In this document: one piece after another, positions 58,764-64,000 of the stretch | How positions within the stretch are numbered: position 1 is the stretch's first letter | How the letters are laid out: each line of letters starts with the position of its first letter | NCBI RefSeq assembly: GCF_026016325.1 | Contig: NZ_CP087203.1 | Location: forward strand, 4,774,001-4,838,000 | Direction of reading: 5' to 3' | DNA: 64,000 bases | Source of the DNA: Pseudomonas sp. B21-056 | Lineage (GTDB): Bacteria; Pseudomonadota; Gammaproteobacteria; Pseudomonadales; Pseudomonadaceae | The notes under the pieces: generated by a model | What the model was told of the DNA's origin: nothing | What the model saw: only the letters and a program-made list of their open reading frames with translations | The model's database searches: none | Program-made: the position numbers and the translations under genes

Positions 58764-60170
58764 TCATTCGTAGCTGACTTCACGAACATCACTCACTTGG
58801 TATTTTCTGTAAGCGGCATAGATCAAGAGAAGCCAGATCGGGATCAGCCACACCGCGATGCGGATAGACGGAATAAAAGCCATTACCCCTAACAGTCCCA
58901 CAATGAAGGCAATGCAAAGGTAATTACTGAACGGGTGAAATGGAGATTTATATTCCAACGCCTCGGCACTCCTGGTCTTTGCCTCCCTGAACTTCAAATG
59001 TGTATAACTTGTGAGAAGCCAATTGATGACCGTCGCCGAAACAGTCAACGACATCAAAACCTCCATCGTCCCGTTTGGCGAAAAATAATTCATTACAACT
59101 GCTCCACCGGTCACCAATGAAGTGACGAGCAGTGCATTGACAGGGACTCGGTTGCCATTGAGTTTCGTCAGGTACTTAGGCGCCTGGTTTTGCTCGGCCA
59201 TAGAAAACAGCAGCCGTGTGTTGCAATAGACAACACCGTTGTAAACCGACATCGCGGCGGTCAAGATAACCAGGTTGAGCAAGTTGGCCGCCAAATCGCT
59301 ACCCAACAGGCTCAGAATTTTTACGAATGGACTGGCACTGTAAGGATCGCCGGCCTGATCCAGGGAAGCTACCAGGGTATTCCACGGGGTGAGGGCCAGA
59401 AGAATCGCCAGGGCCGCCACATAGAACAGTCCGATTCGATACAGCACCTGATTGATCGCACGGGGGATGCTGCTTTTCGGATTCTTCGCTTCACCCGCAG
59501 TGAAACCAATCATCTCCAGGCCGCCAAACGCGAACATGATGAACGGCAGCGCCATCAACAGGCCACCAACGCCGTTGGGGAGAAAGCCGCCGTGCGACCA
59601 GAGGTTGGAAACGGATGCTTCCAACGGTCGGGTCGGGCCAAAGAGCAGCCAGCCGCCAAATCCGATCATGGCGATGATCGCCAGGACCTTCACCAGCGCG
59701 AACCAGAACTCCACCTCCCCGTAGACACGCACCTTCAGGAGGTTCATGCCATTCACGATCAGAAAGAAACAGGCCGCGGTTGTCCATGTCGGAACTTCAG
59801 GCCACCAGAACTGAATATACTTGCCGATCGCGGTAAGTTCGGCCATTCCCACCAGCACATACGCCGCGATGTAATTCCAGCCAGTCAGATAGCCTGTAAA
59901 ACCGCCACAATATTTTCTGGCAAAATAACTAAGCGAGCCGGACACAGGCTCGTCAACCAGCATCTCACCCAGTTGCCGCATGATAAGAAATGCAATCATC
60001 CCTGCAATCGCATAGCCGATCAGAAGTCCTGGTCCGGCTGACTTTATTACCCCAGCGCTGCCCAGAAACAAACCAGTACCGATGGCGCCACCCAAGCCAA
60101 TCATTTGGATATGGCGGTTCGACAAGCCGCGCGAAAGCTCGGGGCCAGAACTCTGTAGTCTGCTCATCAT
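58764..60170 (-). CDS. amino acid permease, APC family (AroP/PheP/GABA-type)
   Basis: A 468-residue inner-membrane protein with 12 predicted helices. The start LQSSGPELSRGLSNRHIQMI and the first-helix GGAIGTGLFLGSAG (about residues 26-39) are the amino acid transporter signature; MRQLGEMLVDEPVSGSLSYFA (about 65-85) and GLEMIGFTAGEAKNPKSSIPRAI (about 216-238) continue it. The pattern is closest to aromatic/branched permeases of the AroP group. Nineteen bp before the ThDP gene; start chosen for GAGAAG upstream. Confidence 0.93.
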   Translation of the reverse strand: MMSRLQSSGPELSRGLSNRHIQMIGLGGAIGTGLFLGSAGVIKSAGPGLLIGYAIAGMIAFLIMRQLGEMLVDEPVSGSLSYFARKYCGGFTGYLTGWNYIAAYVLVGMAELTAIGKYIQFWWPEVPTWTTAACFFLIVNGMNLLKVRVYGEVEFWFALVKVLAIIAMIGFGGWLLFGPTRPLEASVSNLWSHGGFLPNGVGGLLMALPFIMFAFGGLEMIGFTAGEAKNPKSSIPRAINQVLYRIGLFYVAALAILLALTPWNTLVASLDQAGDPYSASPFVKILSLLGSDLAANLLNLVILTAAMSVYNGVVYCNTRLLFSMAEQNQAPKYLTKLNGNRVPVNALLVTSLVTGGAVVMNYFSPNGTMEVLMSLTVSATVINWLLTSYTHLKFREAKTRSAEALEYKSPFHPFSNYLCIAFIVGLLGVMAFIPSIRIAVWLIPIWLLLIYAAYRKYQVSDVREVSYE

Positions 60171-60388
60171 TATTCTTCTCAATGTATTCACCTCATATAA
60201 CGTTCACTGGGCGTCAGATGAGATGCGATTTCGGCAGGTATAAATGGGCAACAATACCCATCACTATGATTATTGGGCTTGCTCTCTATCGAATAGCCGC
60301 TGGCCAGTCGATGTAGTTTTACATTACCACCCTGATACTTTGCGAACAGCCGGCATGGCTGCATAGTTGCTATGCAGGATATGGATAA
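60171..60388. other. regulatory gap between the LysR gene and the permease operon
   Basis: A 218-bp, visibly AT-richer gap. It contains TGCATAG-TTG-CTATGCA (60360-60376) and is the expected promoter for the permease-ThDP-aminotransferase operon. I see no clear -35/-10 pair by eye. Confidence 0.45.
60360..60376. promoter_or_regulatory. probable LysR-type binding site
   Basis: Perfect 7-bp arms around TTG, containing two T-N11-A matches. It lies 12 bp beyond the lysR stop and about 190 bp upstream of the permease start, in a position where LysR activators bind. Confidence 0.55.
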
Positions 60389-61342
60389 TCAAAGGCCCCG
60401 GCCATGCGGAAGGTGATCACCCGGACTGAGAAATTGAGACCCACGGCAATGTTGATAAACAAATTGGCGGAACCATTGTTGCTCGGCCGAGGTTTGGCTG
60501 CGACTGTGCCAGACAACCCAATACCGAAACTGATGTTCGATAAACGACAGGGGGCGAAAGCAGATCTCAGCCTGCTCGGCCCAACGGCGCGCAATGTGCT
60601 CAGGCAGTGTCAGCAGTGCATCGCTCTGCTGCAGGACGCTCAAAGCGGCGCAATAGTACGGAACCGACAATTTAAGATTCCGAGCCAGTTGCTGCTTGCG
60701 CAGGTGGGCATCGACGAATCCGTCCTTGTCCCCTCCCACCGTGATCTTTATATGCGGCCAGGCAAGGTAATCCCGCTGACTGATGGTGGTGCAGACAGCG
60801 AGAGGATGACTCGTGCGCATGCAACATACCGCAACGTCTTCGCCAATGATGCGCCCGTGATAGTCCGCGGGCGTTTCATCGATCATGCTGGTAATCAGAT
60901 CGACCTTGCCACTCGAAAGCCAATCGAAACGATTGGGCTGCCAGGTACGAAAATCGATACTGACGTCCGGAGCGATACCGGCGAGGTCACGCAGCAGGTC
61001 AGGGAGAATGTACTGGGCGACGTAATCAGAGCCAGCCAGTATGAAACGCCGATTGCAGGTAGCGGGTGAAAAGATGGCGGGCGAGCCGAGGCCGTCAATT
61101 TGCTCCAGCAGGTTCTTGAGCGGCTCGAGTAGTTGATGCCCACGTTCAGTCAGCGTGTATTCCCGCCCCTGGCGAACCAGAAGCGGATCGCCCAATACCT
61201 CGCGAAAAAGAGCCAGATGTCGGCTCAGCGTCGACTGGCTGGTCCCCAGGATAATTGCCGCTCGACTGAGATGGGGCACCTCCAGGATCGTCACCAGCGC
61301 CTTCAATTGGGAAATGCTGAGATTATTGAAGGCGGGGCTCAT
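60389..61342 (-). CDS. LysR-family transcriptional regulator
   Basis: A 317-residue LTTR. The HTH near residues 5-65 reads ISQLKALVTILEVPHLSRAAIILGTSQSTLSRHLALFREVLGDPLLVR (in pieces), and the effector domain (RRFILAGSDYVAQYILPDLL, about residues 95-114) follows. It starts five bases after the stop of the B3/B4-domain gene and precedes the permease operon on the same strand, so it probably activates that operon in response to the amino acid or its keto acid. The HTH has AIILGTSQSTLSRH in place of the usual A-LN-SQPA-S. Confidence 0.92.
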   Translation of the reverse strand: MSPAFNNLSISQLKALVTILEVPHLSRAAIILGTSQSTLSRHLALFREVLGDPLLVRQGREYTLTERGHQLLEPLKNLLEQIDGLGSPAIFSPATCNRRFILAGSDYVAQYILPDLLRDLAGIAPDVSIDFRTWQPNRFDWLSSGKVDLITSMIDETPADYHGRIIGEDVAVCCMRTSHPLAVCTTISQRDYLAWPHIKITVGGDKDGFVDAHLRKQQLARNLKLSVPYYCAALSVLQQSDALLTLPEHIARRWAEQAEICFRPLSFIEHQFRYWVVWHSRSQTSAEQQWFRQFVYQHCRGSQFLSPGDHLPHGRGL

Positions 61343-61347
61343 GAAGA

Positions 61348-62067
61348 CTATTCCAGATTGATATTCAGGGACGGTTTTCCTGCATCCAGTATGGCGTAGC
61401 CAAGGCATTCCCCACCACAGTATCGACTCACCAGGTGGGTCAGGTCCGCGATGGCCGCCTTCACGTCGGCGTCGGTACTGGGGCGCAGGCCATCGATGTC
61501 GAAAAATACGCAACGGGTTTCAGGGAGCGTCCGGGTGTCCGCAGCCTGTCGCCATGTCCAACGCCGGGTAAGCACCCGGCTGCCAGCCGCCAGCACGATT
61601 TCCTCGGACGGGATGGGTTCGGGCTCCTTGCCGGGTTCAGCGAGGAACCGATCCAGATCATCTGCCTTGCGCAATTTCACACTTAGCGAATGAGCGGTGA
61701 TCGGGTGTACACCCGCAGGCAGTACATATCGCAGCGAAAGCAGGTTGGCGATATCAACCAGTGTATTGATGTCCGGGAGCGAGTCGGGCTTGAGCACGCG
61801 CCGGCTCAATGCTTCGATAGAACTTCGATGCTCGGATGGCTTGGCCCCGAATTGGCGGTAGGCATCCCGCCACGCGGCGATCTGTGGATAATCAGCCGGA
61901 TTTCCGAGGATCTGCTGTCTCAGGGCAATTTCGCTGTCGCGCAGCTGCTGGCTGACTTCAGGTTGGGCCACGGTGTTGTCGAGACCATGAAACACCACCA
62001 CGCCGCGGCGATAGTCAGGGTGGTCTGCGAAAACTTCTGGGTGGATATGATAAGAGAAGGCTGTCAC
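61348..62067 (-). CDS. free-standing B3/B4 tRNA-editing-like domain protein
   Basis: A 239-residue protein homologous to the B3/B4 domain that edits mischarged tRNA in the beta subunit of phenylalanyl-tRNA synthetase (PheT). Typical elements: PDYRRGVVVFHGLDNT (about residues 19-34), WRDAYRQFGAKPSEHRSSIEAL (about 64-85) and DINTLVDIANLLSLRYVLPAG (about 100-120). Free-standing copies may hydrolyse misacylated tRNAs or act on D-/nonprotein amino acids. The GTG at 62067 (GGGAA upstream) is chosen because upstream ATG codons have no Shine-Dalgarno and the longer frame crosses the flgE terminator. Followed directly by lysR. Confidence 0.86.
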   Translation of the reverse strand: MTAFSYHIHPEVFADHPDYRRGVVVFHGLDNTVAQPEVSQQLRDSEIALRQQILGNPADYPQIAAWRDAYRQFGAKPSEHRSSIEALSRRVLKPDSLPDINTLVDIANLLSLRYVLPAGVHPITAHSLSVKLRKADDLDRFLAEPGKEPEPIPSEEIVLAAGSRVLTRRWTWRQAADTRTLPETRCVFFDIDGLRPSTDADVKAAIADLTHLVSRYCGGECLGYAILDAGKPSLNINLE

Positions 62068-62213
62068 GAAGATTCCCGGCGGTAGAGGACATTCACTCTC
62101 GAATATACTCGCAGGACACACCTGGCATTGACCCGGTTTTCGCAAGGTTGCCATGCAGGATCTGAATAGTTGAGTGTCCGATGCCGGTAAATCCTCGGAC
62201 TGACTTTCAGTTG

Positions 62214-62245
62214 CACATAAAACAAAGCCCCTCTTGCGAGGGGCT
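62214..62245 (-). terminator. rho-independent terminator of flgE
   Basis: Minus-strand AGCCCCTC-GCAA-GAGGGGCT followed by TTGTTTT. It closes the flagellar operon before the accessory block. Confidence 0.9.
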
Positions 62246-62275
62246 CCTTGTACAACATTCAAGCAACCATCGGGA

Positions 62276-63577
62276 TCAAGCCATCTGGATGATGGTCTGC
62301 ATGATGGTGCTCTGGGTGGAGATGGTCTTAGCGTTCGCCTGGTAGTTGCTCTGGGCCTTGATCAGCTCGACCAGTTCGTTGGTCAGGTTGACGTTGGACT
62401 CTTCCAGGGCGTTGGAGACGATCGAACCCAAGGTACCGGTGGTTGGAGCATCGTAGGCCGGGATCCCCGAGTCGAAGGTTTCTTTCCAGCTGGTGCCACC
62501 TACCGGTTGCAGGCCTTGCTCGTTGGTGAAGCTGGCGAGGGCCAGCTGACCGATCGGCTTGGTCTGGTTGTTGCTGAAGTTGGCCAGCAACACACCACTG
62601 CCGTCGATGGTCAGGTTGGTGATCTGACCAGTGGCGTAGCCATTCTGGACCGGGAGCGAACGAGCGGTGTCGGCGTTGAACTGGGTGGTGTTGGTCAGGG
62701 ACAGGGTGATCGTTGACGAACCGGCGCCGTTGGCGGCCCATACGCCGTTGGTCACTGTACCCGGCACCCAGCCACTCAATACCAGATCATTGCTGATGAT
62801 CGGCGCCGGCACTGCTGGAGTACTGACCTGAGTCAGCTTGCCACTCGAATCGAAGGTCATGGTCGACGGCACCGCAAGGGTGGCGGCAGCAGTCGGCGAA
62901 GTGCCATTCAGGTTACGACCGTCGATCAGCGTGTAGACATTCCAGGTATTGGAACCCGTCTTGACCATGTACTGGTCCATGGAGTGCTGGTTGCCCTGGG
63001 TGTCGTACACCGGCGTAGTGAACTGCTTGGTGAAGGTCGAAGTATCGGTCGGATTGAACGCCGCAGTAATTGCTGTGGCCGTCGAGTTCAGGTTGATGGT
63101 CGACGAAACCAGGCTGGTAGCTTGCGGCGGCAGGTTGGAAGTGTCGATACGCAGGTCGGTCAGGATCCCGTTCTGGATCTTGCCGTTCGCATCCACGCCG
63201 TAACCCTGCAGCTTCGAAGTGCCGTCACTGTTGGTGATATAGCCTTCCTTGTCGGTCTTGAACGTACCGGCACGGGTGTAGCTCAGGGAGCCGTCGTTGC
63301 TCAGGACGAAGAAGCCCTGGCCCTGGATACCCATGTCCAGCACGTTGCCGGTGTTGTTGACATCACCCTGGCCAAACTGCTGGGAGACGTTGGACAAGCG
63401 CACGCCGTTGCCGACGGTCTTGCTGCCCGAGCCCAGCTTGGTGGCCGAGTAGACGTCTTCGAATTCCGCGCGGGACGATTTGAAGCCGGTGGTTGCCACG
63501 TTGGCGATGTTGTTGCCGGTGACGTCGAGCTGTTTGTTGGCAGCATAGAGACCGCTAAGGCCGATGTTGAAAGACAT
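62276..63577 (-). CDS. flgE: flagellar hook protein FlgE
   Basis: A 433-residue hook subunit. The N-terminus SFNIGLSGLYAANKQLDVTG (residues 2-21) with NNIANVATTGFKSSRAEFED is the rod/hook signature, QGQGFFVLSNDGSLSYTRAG is at about 85-104, and the C-terminal helix (SNALEESNVNLTNELVELIK, about 392-411) completes the coiled coil. The central variable domain is Thr/Ser-rich, as in surface-exposed hook domains. GGAG precedes the ATG. Length is at the short end for Pseudomonas. Confidence 0.95.
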   Translation of the reverse strand: MSFNIGLSGLYAANKQLDVTGNNIANVATTGFKSSRAEFEDVYSATKLGSGSKTVGNGVRLSNVSQQFGQGDVNNTGNVLDMGIQGQGFFVLSNDGSLSYTRAGTFKTDKEGYITNSDGTSKLQGYGVDANGKIQNGILTDLRIDTSNLPPQATSLVSSTINLNSTATAITAAFNPTDTSTFTKQFTTPVYDTQGNQHSMDQYMVKTGSNTWNVYTLIDGRNLNGTSPTAAATLAVPSTMTFDSSGKLTQVSTPAVPAPIISNDLVLSGWVPGTVTNGVWAANGAGSSTITLSLTNTTQFNADTARSLPVQNGYATGQITNLTIDGSGVLLANFSNNQTKPIGQLALASFTNEQGLQPVGGTSWKETFDSGIPAYDAPTTGTLGSIVSNALEESNVNLTNELVELIKAQSNYQANAKTISTQSTIMQTIIQMA

Positions 63578-63606
63578 ATTCCACTCCTTTGCCGGGTTAG
63601 TCGGCT

Positions 63607-64000
63607 CTACATACCAATAGTTTGTACTTTGGACAGGGCGATGCTGCCCAGCCCGGCGAGGTTGAGCATCAGCTCTCCCCCTGTCTGGCTGATCGTCACG
63701 CTGCTGACGGTCGCCGGCAGGTTGGTGATCAGCGACGTGGCCTGGCCATCGATGGTGGTCGAAGCCGTGAAGGTGTAAGTGCCCGACTCGACCGTGGTGC
63801 CCGCGTCGTTCTTGCCATCCCAGATAAAAGCGGAGTTACCGGCCTTCTGGCTACCCAGGTCGATGGTGCGAACCGTCTTGCCGTCCTTGTCGACGATCTT
63901 GACCGCGACGGACGACACCGCGGATGGCACCACCACCGTGCCGTTGAGGCTCTTGGAGGTGTCGACCACCGCCTTGTCGCCAGGGGCAATGACTGAGCGC
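63607..64000 (-). CDS. flgD: flagellar hook assembly protein FlgD (3' part, cut by window end)
   Basis: The C-terminal about 131 codons of FlgD, whose start is beyond position 64000. The fragment includes DKAVVDTSKSLNGTVVVPSA, the FlgD Ig-like signature (IDLGSQKAGNSAFIWDGKND) and the ending ALSKVQTIGM. FlgD acts as a cap for hook polymerisation. It is 29 bp upstream of flgE in the same operon. Confidence 0.93.
   Translation of the reverse strand, partial: RSVIAPGDKAVVDTSKSLNGTVVVPSAVSSVAVKIVDKDGKTVRTIDLGSQKAGNSAFIWDGKNDAGTTVESGTYTFTASTTIDGQATSLITNLPATVSSVTISQTGGELMLNLAGLGSIALSKVQTIGM

Noticed and set aside
62068..62262. Longer N-terminus for the B3/B4-domain protein
   Set aside because: It would begin within the flgE terminator and lacks a Shine-Dalgarno; the family starts near the GTG at 62067.

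Overview
The window looks like a chromosomal segment of a Pseudomonas of the fluorescens group. It is GC-rich, carries fluorescens-type REP/REPIN elements, and preserves gene neighbourhoods known from Pseudomonas (hda-perM-DUF2066/purM-purN, mazG-relA-rlmD-cysM-PirRS/gacS, arsC-wrbA, oprH-phoP-phoQ, RstAB-like pair/nrdA, flgD-flgE). No tRNA, rRNA, IS element, prophage or CRISPR array was seen.

Region 1 (1-2040): an MFS transporter with a tiny overlapping membrane protein, and a MarR regulator whose probable operator (GGGTATATACCC) occurs in front of both genes. Region 2 (2038-11383): a ten-gene, tightly overlapping late cobalamin operon on the minus strand (cobO-cobB-bluB-cbiB-cobD-cobQ-cobU-cobT-cobC-cobS), headed by a sigma70-like promoter and a clear cobalamin riboswitch. 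Region 3 (11.5-23.1 kb): an orphan hypothetical gene, a PQQ-type sugar dehydrogenase lipoprotein, an O-methyltransferase, two tandem NlpC/P60 lipoproteins, hda, an AI-2E family exporter, DUF2066, then purM-purN-DUF3108 and small conserved proteins. Region 4 (23.1-34.1 kb): mazG, relA, rlmD, cysM, a PirRS-like two-component pair with no pirA receptor gene beside it, and the global regulator gacS divergent from it. Region 5 (34.2-41.7 kb): small housekeeping genes (META lipoprotein, TlpA, arsC, wrbA, DUF2069, DNA glycosylase, ttcA, Yip1, SprT, CaiB-type CoA-transferase).

Region 6 (41.9-55.7 kb): dctA with a textbook sigma54 promoter and two matching upstream palindromes, divergent from an AraC regulator; oprH-phoP-phoQ with four helically phased PhoP-box-like repeats; a dienelactone hydrolase; a PcpS-type PPTase; an RstAB-like two-component pair; and nrdA with paired NrdR boxes, a DnaA box and a long leader that folds into at least four hairpins. 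Region 7 (55.9-62.1 kb): a REP-free accessory block on the minus strand: a free-standing B3/B4 tRNA-editing-like domain protein, LysR regulator, aromatic-type amino acid permease, ThDP enzyme and aminotransferase. It looks like an inducible catabolic or detoxification module for an aromatic amino acid or analogue, and is the best candidate here for an undescribed system. Region 8 (62.2-64.0 kb): flgE and the 3' part of flgD.

Three families of inverted REP/REPIN elements fill most intergenic gaps (21 loci). At two places (cobB and the PirS-like kinase) the reading frame runs into a REP element, so the protein carries a REP-encoded C-terminal tail. All assignments come from reading the sequence; no database search or folding program was run.
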